Shown here in pieces: positions 35,895-45,198 of a stretch of DNA of 64,000 nucleotides (positions are counted from its first letter, which is position 1; the number at the start of each line of letters is the position of its first letter). The stretch is taken from contig NZ_JABRPK010000001.1 in assembly GCF_013248995.1 (NCBI RefSeq), positions 1,265,731 to 1,329,730 on the forward strand, read 5' to 3'. The DNA is from Frigoribacterium sp. VKM Ac-2836. GTDB taxonomy: Bacteria; Actinomycetota; Actinomycetes; Actinomycetales; Microbacteriaceae. A program made the translations under genes and the position numbers. The notes below the pieces were generated by a model, which saw only the letters and a program-made list of their open reading frames with translations, made no database searches and was not told the DNA's origin.

Positions 35895-36944
35895 GTGACC
35901 GACGCCGCCCGCCGACCCGCGCCTCCCGCGCCTCCCGTCCCGCTCAGCCCGGTGCAGGCCGACGCCGTTCGTCGTCGGGAGCTGCCGCCCGTCGAGGAGG
36001 TCCGTCACGGCGTCTGGTCGGTCGCGTTCGAGTTCGGCGACGGTATCGACGACCACTCGCTGGGCTACGTCGTCGAGGGCTCTGACGGCGCCCTGACCGT
36101 CATCGACCCCGGCTGGGGCATCGACGGCAACCTCGACCGCCTCGAGAGCGCCCTCGCCGACGTCGACCACTCGCTCGCCGACATCGACCTGATCGCCGTC
36201 ACCCACCTGCACGCCGACCACCTGGGCGGTGCCGAGGCGCTGCGCCGGGTCTCCGGCGCCCGGATCGCCCTGCACGCCGCCGAGCAACGCGCGCTGGGCG
36301 GGCGCACGTCCGACGCCGCGGCCGCCGACGCCGACATCGCCCGATGGGGTGCCCCGGCCGCGGACGAAAAGGCGCTGGTCGCGTCGTGGGGGTCCGGTCG
36401 CCACCTGCCTGCGGTCACCGCCGATCTGCTGCTCGAGGACGGCGACCTGCTGCCGGTCGCGGGGCGCCTGCTGCGCGCGGTCCACACCCCGGGCCACACC
36501 GCGGGTCACCTCTGTTTCGTCGAGCCCGAGCAGCGCCTCGTCTTCACGGGTGACCACGTGCTGCCCCGGATCAACCCCGGCATCGGTCTCGGCGGTCGCA
36601 CCGGGACGAACCCGCTGACCGACTACCTCGCCTCGCTCGACCGGATGGCGACGCTCGACGTCGCCGGGCCCGACGCCCTCGAGGTCTGCCCGGGCCACGA
36701 GTACCGCTTCACCGGCCTGCGCGAGCGGGCCGAGGAACTCCTCGCCCATCGGGCCGACCGCAGCCGTGACGCAGCCGCGGCCCTCGACGACCTCACCCGG
36801 CCCACGGTGTGGCAGGTCGCCGAGCGCATGTCGTGGAGCGGCGGCATCTCGTCGCTGCACGGCTACCGGCTCGGCTCGGCCCTCGCGCAGACCGAGTGGC
36901 ACGTGCAGGCATTCGGACGAGCCCACGAGCTACGACCCGCCTGA
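35895..36944 (+). CDS. Metallo-beta-lactamase-fold hydrolase
   Basis: 349 residues, leaderless GTG. The binuclear zinc motif is THLHADHLGG, followed by HTPGHTAGH and GDHVLPRI. The C-terminal part (EERA... LDDLTRPTVWQVAERM) is the winged-helix extension of LACTB2-like and flavin-independent hydrolases. Likely thioesterase or lactonase activity; substrate unknown. Its N-terminus contains two tandem CGCGCCTCCC words, encoding PAPPAPP. Confidence 0.85.
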   Translation: MTDAARRPAPPAPPVPLSPVQADAVRRRELPPVEEVRHGVWSVAFEFGDGIDDHSLGYVVEGSDGALTVIDPGWGIDGNLDRLESALADVDHSLADIDLIAVTHLHADHLGGAEALRRVSGARIALHAAEQRALGGRTSDAAAADADIARWGAPAADEKALVASWGSGRHLPAVTADLLLEDGDLLPVAGRLLRAVHTPGHTAGHLCFVEPEQRLVFTGDHVLPRINPGIGLGGRTGTNPLTDYLASLDRMATLDVAGPDALEVCPGHEYRFTGLRERAEELLAHRADRSRDAAAALDDLTRPTVWQVAERMSWSGGISSLHGYRLGSALAQTEWHVQAFGRAHELRPA

Positions 36945-37048
36945 CACCTGCCCGAGTACGTCGCGAGGCGACCGGCCTACTCTCGAGCGCGGCCCCGGGG
37001 GACGCACCGCGCCTCCTGCCCGGGCCGACACCACGATCGAGGAGAGAC

Positions 37049-37924
37049 ATGAGCACGACCACGCCCCCCACCCGCACCGCCCTCGTCCTGGGCGGCGGAG
37101 GCATCACCGGCATCGCCTGGGAGCTCGGCGTGCTGTCGAGGCTGCTCGAGGCGGGCGTCCCCGTAGACGACGCCGACCTCGTCGTGGGCACGTCGGCCGG
37201 ATCGGTCGTCGGGACGATGGTGCGGCTCGGTCGCGTCGACGAGGGGCTCCGCGAGCAGTTCGAGGACGTCGCCGACCTGCCGTCGGGCTCGATCGACCCC
37301 GAGGTCTTCCAGCAGACACTCGGCCAGGCCCTCGCGGGGGCGACCACCCATCAGGAGGCGCGTGCCCGGATCGGCGCGCTGGCCCGCGAGACACCCGTGG
37401 TCGCCGACGAGCCCGAGCTCGTCACCGCGATGCGGGACCGCTTCGGAGGCGCGGCCTGGCCAGGCGCGGCCCTCACCGTCTGCACCGTGGACGCCACCGA
37501 CGGCACGTTCCGCCCGCTGGACGCCGGCTCGGGCGTCGACCTGTACCGGGCCGTGGCGGCGAGCTGCTCGGTACCCGTGGTCTGGCCGACGGTCGAGGTC
37601 GACGGCCGCCCGACGATGGACGGTGGCGTGCGGTCGGGGACCAACGCCGACCTCGCCGACGCCTACGACCGCGTGCTGGTGCTGTCCTGCGGCCCCGAAC
37701 TCGACGTCTCACCGCTCGGCCCGACCCTGCCCCAGGTCGTCGCGGCCCGTCGCACCGCCGGGCGCGAGGTCCTCGTGGTCGAGGCCGACGCCGAATCCCT
37801 GCGGGCGTTCGGCACCGACGTGCTCGCCACCAGCACCCGACGCCCGGCCGCCGAAGCCGGTCGCCGGCAGGCCGACACCGTCCTCGACGACGTCCGCGCC
37901 TTCTGGACGGGCGTCTCCGCCTGA
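37049..37924 (+). CDS. Patatin-like phospholipase
   Basis: 291 residues, ATG with GGAGAG upstream. The oxyanion-hole motif GGGGITGIAWELG, nucleophile motif GTSAGS and catalytic DGGVRS are all present. It is a serine hydrolase acting on lipid esters, probably cytosolic as no signal peptide is seen. Confidence 0.9.
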   Translation: MSTTTPPTRTALVLGGGGITGIAWELGVLSRLLEAGVPVDDADLVVGTSAGSVVGTMVRLGRVDEGLREQFEDVADLPSGSIDPEVFQQTLGQALAGATTHQEARARIGALARETPVVADEPELVTAMRDRFGGAAWPGAALTVCTVDATDGTFRPLDAGSGVDLYRAVAASCSVPVVWPTVEVDGRPTMDGGVRSGTNADLADAYDRVLVLSCGPELDVSPLGPTLPQVVAARRTAGREVLVVEADAESLRAFGTDVLATSTRRPAAEAGRRQADTVLDDVRAFWTGVSA

Positions 37925-37971
37925 GCGCCGACGCGCGGACCGCGGGGGCGGCGGGCCGGTACCCTCGGCAG

Positions 37972-39195
37972 GTGACCACCGCCTCCCCCATGCTCCGCAT
38001 CGCCCTCGTGTCGTTGCACACGTCCCCCGGTGCCGAGCCCGGGTCGGGTGACGTCGGCGGCATGAACGTCGTCGTGCGCAACCAGGCCGAGGCGCTCGGC
38101 GCCGCCGGGCACGAGGTCGAGATCCTGACCCGTCGCTCCTCGCCCGACGAACCCGCGAGCCTCGCCCTGTCGCCCGGCGTCACCCTGCGGTTCCTCGACG
38201 CCGGCCCGGCCGAGCCCGTCACGAAGGGCCGCAACGAGCTCTTCGTGGACGAGTTCCGCGACCGGCTCGCCGACCTCGGTCCGTGGGACGTCGTCCACTC
38301 GCACCACTGGTTCTCGGGCATGGCCGCCCTGCCCGTGGCCCGTGCCCTCGGCGTGCCCCACCTGCAGAGCTTCCACTCGATCGCCGCCCACGACTCGACG
38401 CCCCTCTCGCACGGTGAACGCGCGGAGTCGCCCGGCCGCCTCGCGGGCGAAGAGCTGCTCGCCCGCGAATCGGACGCCGTCGTCGCCATCAGCCACGCCG
38501 AGGCCGAGACCGTCACGTCCCGTCTCGGCGGCCGAGCCGACCTGGTCCACGTCGTCCTGCCGGGCGTGGACGGCGAACTCTTCCACCCGGCCGCACCCGG
38601 TCGTCCCGATCCCGTGCGGCCCTATGTCGTCGTCGCGGGCAGGCTCGAACCCCTCAAGGCCCCCGACCTCGCCATCCGGGCCGTCGCGGCCGTGCCGGCC
38701 GAGGTGCGCCCCGAACTCGTCATCGCCGGGGGCGCCTCGACCGAGTTCGCCGGCTACGAGTCCGAGCTGAGCGAGCTGAGTGACGAACTCGACCTCACCG
38801 TGCACTTCCTCGGCCCACGCTCACGCCCGGGGCTGGCCGCCCTGCTGCGCGACGCGGCCCTCGTGCTCGTGCCCTCGCACTCCGAGACCTACGGGCTCAT
38901 CGCTCTCGAGGCGGCGGCCAGCGGGGTCCCAGTGATCGCCGCGGCGTCGGGCGGCCTCCGCGAGTCGGTCGTCGACGGCGTCACGGGAATCGTGCTCCCG
39001 CAGCGCGATCCGCAGGTCTGGGCCCGGGCCCTCACCCAGGTGCTCGCCGACGCGGGGCTGCGCGACCGACTCTCGCGTGCCTCCCGGTCCCACGCTCTCG
39101 ACCACCCGTGGTCGCGTTCGGCCGACGACCTGGTCGGCGTCTACTGCGGCTTGCTGGCCCGACACGGTTCGCCCTGCGTCGCGGCCTCCGCCTGA
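37972..39195 (+). CDS. GT4-family glycosyltransferase (MshA-like)
   Basis: 407 residues from a leaderless GTG (TACCCT 6 bp upstream). N-terminal GSGDVGGMNVVVRNQAEALGAAGH resembles the MshA (D-inositol-3-phosphate N-acetylglucosaminyltransferase) entry motif; VVAGRLEPLKAPDLAIRAV, and PSHSETYGLIALEAAASGVPVIA with the E-x7-E pair, are GT4 hallmarks. MshA would start mycothiol synthesis, but sucrose- and other UDP-sugar enzymes share these blocks. Confidence 0.8.
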   Translation: MTTASPMLRIALVSLHTSPGAEPGSGDVGGMNVVVRNQAEALGAAGHEVEILTRRSSPDEPASLALSPGVTLRFLDAGPAEPVTKGRNELFVDEFRDRLADLGPWDVVHSHHWFSGMAALPVARALGVPHLQSFHSIAAHDSTPLSHGERAESPGRLAGEELLARESDAVVAISHAEAETVTSRLGGRADLVHVVLPGVDGELFHPAAPGRPDPVRPYVVVAGRLEPLKAPDLAIRAVAAVPAEVRPELVIAGGASTEFAGYESELSELSDELDLTVHFLGPRSRPGLAALLRDAALVLVPSHSETYGLIALEAAASGVPVIAAASGGLRESVVDGVTGIVLPQRDPQVWARALTQVLADAGLRDRLSRASRSHALDHPWSRSADDLVGVYCGLLARHGSPCVAASA

Positions 39196-39330
39196 CGACC
39201 GCGTCGCGCCCCCGGGCCGCCACCAGCCCGTTGACGGGGGCCGGGCCTAGGCTCTGACCGTGTCGCGCGAAGGCGTCGGCACCCCCGCGCGCAGACCGCC
39301 AGACCGCCCGACCGCCACAGGAGGCCACCG

Positions 39331-39810
39331 ATGACCGACGACACCCTGCTGCAGACCCTCATCGAGCAAGAAGAGCGTCTCGTCTTCCGACGGTTCACCC
39401 TCGACGTCGCCCTCGATCTCGGTACCCATCTGCTGGCCGAGGCACGCCGTCGCGACCTGGCCGTCGCGGTCACCGTCCGACACGGTCGACAGCGCGCGTT
39501 CCATGCGGCCCTCCCGGGCAGCAGCCTCGACAACGACGAGTGGCTCGACCGCAAGGCCCGCGTCGTCGAGCGCTACGGGCAGAGCTCGTACCGGGTGGGC
39601 GAGTCGTTCCGAGTGCAGGGCACCAGCTTCGACGAGAAGTCCCGGCTCGACACCGGCCTCTACGCCGCGCACGGCGGGCTCTTCCCCGTGCGGGTCACGG
39701 GTGTCGGCGTCGTCGGTTCGGCCGGGGTCTCCGGCCTGCCGCAGGCCGACGACCACGCGTTCGTCGTCGCCGTGATCGAGGACTTCCTCGACCACGGCTA
39801 CGACGCCTGA
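39331..39810 (+). CDS. Haem-degrading-domain protein (HbpS/UPF0303 type)
   Basis: 159 residues, ATG with AGGAGG 8 bp upstream. LAVAVTVRHGRQRAFHAALPGSS, the DNDEWLDRKARVVERYG block and GGLFPVRVTGVGVVGSAGVSGLPQADDH match the UPF0303 group. Related HbpS senses or degrades haem. A TAGGCT -10 box at 39248 would give a leader of about 70 nt. Confidence 0.85.
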   Translation: MTDDTLLQTLIEQEERLVFRRFTLDVALDLGTHLLAEARRRDLAVAVTVRHGRQRAFHAALPGSSLDNDEWLDRKARVVERYGQSSYRVGESFRVQGTSFDEKSRLDTGLYAAHGGLFPVRVTGVGVVGSAGVSGLPQADDHAFVVAVIEDFLDHGYDA

Positions 39811-39856
39811 CGCCACCGCGGACGATCCCGTGGGCGACTCGACCGCAGGAGGCGCG

Positions 39857-40372
39857 GTGCCGACCCCCGAGGCCCCTTCCGACGACGAGGCGGCCGCGTC
39901 GCTCCGCGCCCTCGTCCAGCGGGCGGCCGCCGATCTCGCCGCCCGGGACGCCCGCACCGAGGCGCTCGCCCGGTACAAGCCGGCCCGGCGCATCGTCGTG
40001 GTGAAGACGGCGGAGTCCCTCGAACCCGAGGGGCGGGCCTGGCGCCTCGGGGTGCTGCTGCTCGGCTCCGACGGCCGGGTCTTCGAGACCGGGCGCATCA
40101 CCCGGGCGGTCACGCCGACCCGCTCGCAGCACCTGTCCGCTCAGGTCGAGCAGCGCAAGGCCGAACGGCGGGCGGCCGTGCGCGGCCACTTCGCCGAGGG
40201 CGAGGTCGTCAACTACGGGTACGAGCCGGTGGACCTGTCGACCGGGGCGTTGCAGGCGGGCGAGCAGCGCCTCCTGGTCCGCGACGGGCGCGCGTTGGTC
40301 CGGTGGGGCGCGACCGCCGACGAGGTCCGCGACCTCGCCGCGTACCTCGCCGACCGGGCCGGACTGCTCTGA
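39857..40372 (+). CDS. Conserved protein of unknown function
   Basis: 171 residues from the GTG at 39857, chosen because AGGAGG lies 4 bp upstream. The middle reads ARYKPARRIVVVKTAESLEPEGRAWRLGVLLLGSDGRVFETGRITRA, followed by a basic helix and a GEVVNYGYEPVDLSTG motif. I know the pattern from other Microbacteriaceae, where it is sometimes labelled glutaminase, but I see no glutaminase catalytic residues and give no function. Confidence 0.65.
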   Translation: MPTPEAPSDDEAAASLRALVQRAAADLAARDARTEALARYKPARRIVVVKTAESLEPEGRAWRLGVLLLGSDGRVFETGRITRAVTPTRSQHLSAQVEQRKAERRAAVRGHFAEGEVVNYGYEPVDLSTGALQAGEQRLLVRDGRALVRWGATADEVRDLAAYLADRAGLL

Positions 40373-40392
40373 CGCGTCGCACCATGGATTGG

Positions 40393-40424
40393 ACGTCGCA
40401 CCACCGAATCGCGTGGTGCGACGT
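40393..40424. terminator. Bidirectional terminator hairpin
   Basis: ACGTCGCACCAC and GTGGTGCGACGT form a perfect 12-bp stem with an 8-base loop between convergent genes. Confidence 0.75.
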
Positions 40425-40448
40425 TCACGACGTGGTGCGGCTCGCCGG

Positions 40449-41978
40449 TCAGCGGGCCGGGCCCGCGGGCTCGGAGTCGATGAAGGGCAGGTCGCCGAGG
40501 TCGATGTTCGGGTTGGCGTCCTGCGTCTCGACGAGTTCGTGCGCCTCGGCCTCGGTGGCCACGCTCGGCATCGAGCCGGGCAACGGGCGCTGCGAGGACT
40601 CCTTCATGAACCAGACCGCGACCGCACCGATCAACGAGGTCGCCATGAGGAAGAACGCCGGGACGAGTTCGTTGCCCGTCGCCTGCAACAGCGCCTGGAT
40701 GACCAGCGGAGTCGTTCCACCGAACACGGCGATCGCGACGTTGTACGACACGCCCATCGCGCCGTATCGGCTCGCGGTCGGGAACAGTGCGGGCAGTGAC
40801 GACGCCTGGCTCGACACCCACAGCGCGACGCTGACGGCCAACAGCGACAGACCGGCGAGCGTCGTCGCGATGCTGCCGACGCCGATCAGCACGAACGCGG
40901 GCAGGGCGAGCAGCAGGACCGACGCGGCGCCGAGCCACATGACCGGCCGTCGACCGATGCGGTCGCTCAGGCGCCCGGCCACGGGAAGCAGCAGGGCCAG
41001 CAGCACGAGCACCGGGATCGTCAGCAGCGTGCCGTGGAGCGGGTCGTAGCCGAGCGAGTCGGTCAGGTAGGTCGGCATGTAGCTGGTCAACGCGTAGCCC
41101 ACGGTGTTCGATGCGGCGACGAGACCGATCGCGATGACGATGGGACGCCAGTGCTGCCGGATGAGCGCCAGGGTGTTGCGAGGACGGCCCTGCGCGTCGG
41201 CGATCTCGCCGACCTTGCTCTCTTGAGCGTCCTGGGTGGCCTGGAACGCCGGCGACTCCTCGATCTTCAGCCGGAAGTAGATGGCGACGACGCCGAGCAC
41301 GCCGGCCAGCAGGAACGGCAGTCGCCACGCCCACTCCAGCATCTGCTGCTCGGTCGTCAGCAGCTGCAGCACCGACACGACGGCGGCACCGAGCGCGAAG
41401 CCCAGGTAGCTGCCGAGGTCGAGGATGCTCGCGAAGAAACCGCGACGCTTGTCGGGCGCGTACTCGCTGACGAAGGTCGTGGCCCCGGCGTACTCGCCGC
41501 CGGTCGAGAAACCCTGCAGGAGCTTGAGCACGACGAGGGCGATCGGGGCGAGGGCACCGATCGCGGCGAAGTCGGGCAGCACGCCGATCAGGAACGTCGC
41601 GCCCGCCATGAGGATGAGCGTGGTAGCCAGCACCTTCTGGCGCCCGACCCGGTCGCCGAGGCGTCCGAAGACGACCCCGCCGAGCGGGCGCGCGACGTAG
41701 GTCGAGGCGAAGACGCCGAGGCTGAAGAGGATCTGCAGGGACGGGTCGGCCTCGGGCAGGAAGACCCGGCCCATCGTGACGGCGAGGTAGCCGTAGACGC
41801 CCACGTCGTACCACTCCATGGTGTTGCCGACGACGGTGCCGCCGATGGCGCGCTTCATCATGGCCGGGTCGACGACCGTGACGTCGTCGACGCGTAGACG
41901 CCTCGGGCGCCGCCGTCCGGAGGCGCGGGTCGGGCGGTCGGGACGGGCCTCGCGGGCAGGGGTGGGTGGGGTTCCCAT
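40449..41978 (-). CDS. MFS metabolite:proton symporter (ProP/ShiA type)
   Basis: 509 residues from the ATG at 41976-41978. GNTMEWYDVGVYGYLAV, RPLGGVVFGRLGDRVGRQKVL (motif A), and GGEYAGATTFVSEYAPDKRRGFFAS are diagnostic of the metabolite:H+ symporter family that imports osmolytes, organic acids or shikimate. Confidence 0.9.
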   Translation of the reverse strand: MGTPPTPAREARPDRPTRASGRRRPRRLRVDDVTVVDPAMMKRAIGGTVVGNTMEWYDVGVYGYLAVTMGRVFLPEADPSLQILFSLGVFASTYVARPLGGVVFGRLGDRVGRQKVLATTLILMAGATFLIGVLPDFAAIGALAPIALVVLKLLQGFSTGGEYAGATTFVSEYAPDKRRGFFASILDLGSYLGFALGAAVVSVLQLLTTEQQMLEWAWRLPFLLAGVLGVVAIYFRLKIEESPAFQATQDAQESKVGEIADAQGRPRNTLALIRQHWRPIVIAIGLVAASNTVGYALTSYMPTYLTDSLGYDPLHGTLLTIPVLVLLALLLPVAGRLSDRIGRRPVMWLGAASVLLLALPAFVLIGVGSIATTLAGLSLLAVSVALWVSSQASSLPALFPTASRYGAMGVSYNVAIAVFGGTTPLVIQALLQATGNELVPAFFLMATSLIGAVAVWFMKESSQRPLPGSMPSVATEAEAHELVETQDANPNIDLGDLPFIDSEPAGPAR

Positions 41979-42288
41979 GAGCGACGTTCCTCTGGATCTC
42001 GGGCGCCGATCGGTCGGACGGGCGCCTCGGCGATCGAGCTGCGGAGGGGCGGAGCCCGGCTGCCGCAACCCGAGTGGTCGGGTCGACGGCGGGCAACGTT
42101 ACCGGCATCTCGGCGGCAGATTGCCAGGGCATTCTGAGGGAATCCCACCGGCCGCCCAGCCCACGGGGACGGTTCGTGCACGGTGATCGCCTAGTGTCGA
42201 TCGCGACTCGCGTACCGGGGGTGCGTCGGTGGCGCTCCGCCGGTCGACCCTCCCCCACCGACCCACCCGACCCCCAGGAGGCCCTGCC

Positions 42289-42879
42289 GTGCGCCGCGTG
42301 CTGATCGTCGTCTCCGTCGTCTTCGGCGTCGGACTCGTCGCCTTCGTCGTCGCGATCGCCATGGTCGTCTCGGCCCTCACCGCGCCTCGCGACGAGAGCG
42401 TCACCGCGATCACGTCCACGCCCGTGCCGGCGTGCCCCGAGGTCGACCCGGTGATGGTCGGTGACATCGAGGTGCCGGCGGGGCCCGTCGCCGGCTACTG
42501 CCAGGACCGCCTGGTGAACGCGGCCTACATCATGCTCGCGGCCCGGGCGCAGGGAATCGGTGAACACACCCAGGCGATCGGCGTCATGACCGCGATGGGC
42601 GAATCGAGCTTGCGCAACATCGACTACGGCGATGCCGTCGGGCCCGACAGCCGGGGGCTGTTCCAGCAACGCGACAACGGGCTGTGGGGCACCTACGAGC
42701 AGCGCATGGACCCGTACACCGCGGCGACGAGCTTCTTCACGAAACTCGTGTCGATCCCGGGCTGGAAGGACCTGACGCCGACCCAGGCCGCGCACGCCGT
42801 CCAGGTCAACGCCGACCCCGACCACTACACGAAGTGGTTCCCCGACGCCGAGGTGGTCGTGGCCGCCCTCTCGGGCTGA
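42289..42879 (+). CDS. Membrane-anchored lysozyme-like protein
   Basis: 196 residues from the GTG at 42289 (AGGAGG 8 bp upstream). An N-terminal helix (LIVVSVVFGVGLVAFVVAIAM) is followed by a domain with AMGESSLRNIDYGD, GLFQQRDNGLWGTYEQRMDP and FFTKLVSIPGW, the same transglycosylase-like domain as the C-terminus of the LysM protein at 2565-3908. No LysM repeats here. Confidence 0.8.
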   Translation: MRRVLIVVSVVFGVGLVAFVVAIAMVVSALTAPRDESVTAITSTPVPACPEVDPVMVGDIEVPAGPVAGYCQDRLVNAAYIMLAARAQGIGEHTQAIGVMTAMGESSLRNIDYGDAVGPDSRGLFQQRDNGLWGTYEQRMDPYTAATSFFTKLVSIPGWKDLTPTQAAHAVQVNADPDHYTKWFPDAEVVVAALSG

Positions 42880-42912
42880 CCCGCGCCTCCTCGGGTCGGG
42901 GAACCGACGCGG

Positions 42913-43353
42913 CTACTTCGCGCGGCGACCGATGCTGCGACGGTCGCGCCAGGCACCCGTGGACCAGAGCGACAGCAGGACGAGCAACGGCTGGAAGATC
43001 AGGCGGAACGCCCGCTTGCCGTCGGTGTCGAGACCGAACGCGTCCGTGTGGGTGACGAGCTGCGAGATGTTGCCGGGGAAGATCGCGGTGAAGAACGCCG
43101 CGGCGATCCAGCCCACCGTCACACGGTGCTTGGGGGCGACGACCAGGGCCGCTCCGATGCCGATCTCGACGACACCGGACGCGAGCACGACGAAGTCGTC
43201 GTCGAGGGGCAGCCACTCCGGCACCTGGGCCTGGAACGGCTCACGGGCGAAGGTCAGGTGGCTCGTCCCGGCGAAGATCAGGGCGCCGCCGAGGGCGACG
43301 CGGCCCAGGGTGCGGGCGAGGGATGTGGGGCGGGGGCGGGGACGTTTCGACAT
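42913..43353 (-). CDS. DoxX-family membrane protein
   Basis: 146 residues from the ATG at 43351-43353. Four helices; GRVALGGALIFAGTSHLTFAREPFQAQVP and GVVEIGIGAALVVAP, FFTAIFPGNISQL. Paralogous to the gene at 28456-28860. Role unknown. Confidence 0.82.
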   Translation of the reverse strand: MSKRPRPRPTSLARTLGRVALGGALIFAGTSHLTFAREPFQAQVPEWLPLDDDFVVLASGVVEIGIGAALVVAPKHRVTVGWIAAAFFTAIFPGNISQLVTHTDAFGLDTDGKRAFRLIFQPLLVLLSLWSTGAWRDRRSIGRRAK

Positions 43354-43385
43354 CCGACCAGTCTGCTCCTGTCGGGGCCTCGTCC

Positions 43386-43910
43386 TCACCACCCCATCGT
43401 GCCGGGCGCCCCTTTGAAGGGCCCGACCAGGTTCGCGGTGATCCAGCCGCCGTAGAAGTCGCCCTCTTGCGCCTGCACCACCTCGCCGTCGACCTCGCAG
43501 GAGTCCATCGCGCCGGGGTAGAGCGCGATGTGGTCGACGAGAGACTCGTAGCCGGGCCAGGGCTCGGGATAGGTCCAGCCCGACCGACGGGCGGTCACGC
43601 CGCCACCGGTGACGTCGACGTAGCCGGCCTGGCCCTTGAACTCGCACAGGCTGCGGCCCTCGGCGCGGCTCAGGGCGCCCGGTGCGAAGGACGACCGCGG
43701 CAGGTAGTAGACCGGCGGGTGGCTGGTCTCGAGCACGCGGAGGGCAGCCGTCGTGTCGGCGACCACCGCGCCGCCGAGGCGGACGACGACGCGCTCGCGA
43801 CGCGGCTCGACCCGGGGCGGGCGGGGATAGTCCCAGACGGACTCCTGCCCAGGGCCGGGCTCGACGCGGACGGGGTGGGACGGGCGGGACGGGCGGCGGA
43901 AGGCGGGCAT
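43386..43910 (-). CDS. DUF427 protein
   Basis: 174 residues. VWDYPRPPRVEPRRERVVVRLGG, ETSHPPVYYLPRSSF, CEFKGQAGYVDV and DFYGGWITANLVGPFKG are the DUF427 landmarks. Function unknown. It is the last clearly chromosomal gene before the cassette-like region. Confidence 0.9.
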   Translation of the reverse strand: MPAFRRPSRPSHPVRVEPGPGQESVWDYPRPPRVEPRRERVVVRLGGAVVADTTAALRVLETSHPPVYYLPRSSFAPGALSRAEGRSLCEFKGQAGYVDVTGGGVTARRSGWTYPEPWPGYESLVDHIALYPGAMDSCEVDGEVVQAQEGDFYGGWITANLVGPFKGAPGTMGW

Positions 43911-44133
43911 GAGCCCATGATGCGCCGGGGGGCTGGGACGCCGCAGCGGGTGGCCCGAGAACGCACGGCCCTGCCGCCGGACGACCGATCGGCGAGCTGG
44001 CGTCGGCGCCGCCCTGAGCTGACTCGCAAGCGCCCAGGCCGATGGTCGACTATCGGGACAGCGCTGGCGATCACACTCATGGGGCTCCTTGCCATCGCGG
44101 TGGCAGCGGCCCTGATCGCCAGGGGCCGCGACA
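43911..44133. other. Junction region with an orphan transmembrane segment
   Basis: No gene can be supported with confidence. On the plus strand, codons at 44034-44126 would encode GRWSTIGTALAITLMGLLAI and a second short hydrophobic run, a convincing helix, but the frame continues antisense to the hydrolase gene and has no clear start. The first copy of the boundary motif lies at 44044. This may be a broken cassette or chance. Confidence 0.3.
44044..44059 (+). repeat. Boundary motif copy 1
   Basis: GGTCGACTATCGGGAC, contains the exact core CTATCGGG. It marks the left edge of the cassette-like region. Confidence 0.65.
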
Positions 44134-45078
44134 CTACTTGGTGTCGACGTGACCGATCGGGTTGGTGCGGAGCTGCAGAGCGTCCCGGGCCGCGGGCCAG
44201 GCGCCCCTGTCGACGCGGAGGGCCGTGCGGAGGTAGGCGGTGCTCATCCGCTGGACGACGGCGACCCGTTCCGGGTCCTCGTCGGTCGTCTCGGCCACGT
44301 CGTAGCCGACGATCCCGCCCAGGGCGTGTTCTGCGCCGTGCAGGGTGAGGAGGTCGGTGGCACCGGGGCTGTGCGTGTAGGCGTCGGTGAACCAGTCCGG
44401 TCCGCGGCTGGACATCGTGGACTGGTCGTGGTCGCCGGCGACGACGAGGGTCTGGGTGGTGAGCTCGCGAAACGACGGGCGCATGAAAGGGAAGTTCGCC
44501 TGTGCGAAGGGGTGCAGGTCGTCTCCGCCGAGACCGGTGGCGGCGAAGAGGACGCCCGCGGTGACGCGGCCGTCGGACATGTCGTCTCCGACGTGGCCCT
44601 CCTCGTCGACGATGCGTGCGCCGAGGAGCGCCTGAACCGTCTGCCCGCCCCACGAGTGACCTGTCGCGGCGATCCGGTCGCGGTCGACGCGGCCGACGAG
44701 ACCGGGGACGGCCGCCACGATGGTGTCGAGCTGGTCGAGGACGCGGGACAGGTCGGCGATGCGCTCGGTCCAGATCGAGGGGAAGACGGGGTGGTCGAAA
44801 CCGAATCCATTTCTTCTCGAGTCCAGGTGCGTGGGCTGGACGACGACGAAGCCCCGCGAAGCCCAGAACGCAGTGAGGGGCGCGTAGCCGTCGAGGTTCC
44901 AGCCGTTGCCGTGAGAGAACACGATGACCGGAAGGTCACTTCCCGTAGCGGGTGCCGACACTCGGACCTCGAGCGGGACAGGTCGGCCCGGGGCCGAGAT
45001 CGCCACCGGAGAAACAGAGACCACCGGGTCGCCGGTGCCGATGATCTCGTCCAGTGAGGTAACGAGTGATGAGGACAT
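44134..45078 (-). CDS. Alpha/beta hydrolase (chlorophyllase/PAF-acetylhydrolase-like)
   Basis: 314 residues from the ATG at 45076-45078; an in-frame ATG 22 codons upstream lies in the operator region and is less likely. PVIVFSHGNGWNLDGYAPL (oxyanion hole), nucleophile GHSWGGQ and HGAEHALGG with the catalytic histidine. No signal peptide. It is divergent from a TetR gene and probably its target. Confidence 0.82.
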   Translation of the reverse strand: MSSSLVTSLDEIIGTGDPVVSVSPVAISAPGRPVPLEVRVSAPATGSDLPVIVFSHGNGWNLDGYAPLTAFWASRGFVVVQPTHLDSRRNGFGFDHPVFPSIWTERIADLSRVLDQLDTIVAAVPGLVGRVDRDRIAATGHSWGGQTVQALLGARIVDEEGHVGDDMSDGRVTAGVLFAATGLGGDDLHPFAQANFPFMRPSFRELTTQTLVVAGDHDQSTMSSRGPDWFTDAYTHSPGATDLLTLHGAEHALGGIVGYDVAETTDEDPERVAVVQRMSTAYLRTALRVDRGAWPAARDALQLRTNPIGHVDTK

Positions 45079-45145
45079 CAAGAGGGCCTTTCGAGATGGG
45101 AAGCGCTCTGCGATACTGCTTATCGGAGCGCTGATCCGCAACAAT

Positions 45146-45162
45146 ACGGAACACTGCTCCGT
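45146..45162. promoter_or_regulatory. Candidate TetR operator 1
   Basis: ACGGAACACTGCTCCGT, arms ACGGA/TCCGT (6 of 7 if extended), between the divergent hydrolase and TetR genes. Confidence 0.5.
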
Positions 45163-45171
45163 TAAGCAAGC

Positions 45172-45186
45172 GCCCGATTATCGGGC
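45172..45186. promoter_or_regulatory. Perfect palindrome beside the TetR start
   Basis: GCCCGATTATCGGGC has perfect 7-bp arms around one base and ends 1 bp before the GAGGAGG Shine-Dalgarno. It also contains ATCGGGC, so it may be a symmetric relative of the boundary motif rather than, or as well as, an operator. Confidence 0.5.
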
Positions 45187-45198
45187 TGAGGAGGCGCC

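Noticed and set aside
36766..39195. An 809-codon frame that includes the glycosyltransferase
   Set aside because: Only the part from 37972 has protein-like sequence; the rest is a shadow of the metallo-hydrolase and patatin genes.
40213..42825. An 870-codon open frame on the minus strand
   Set aside because: It overlaps the clear MFS transporter frame and reads as low-complexity Arg-rich sequence.
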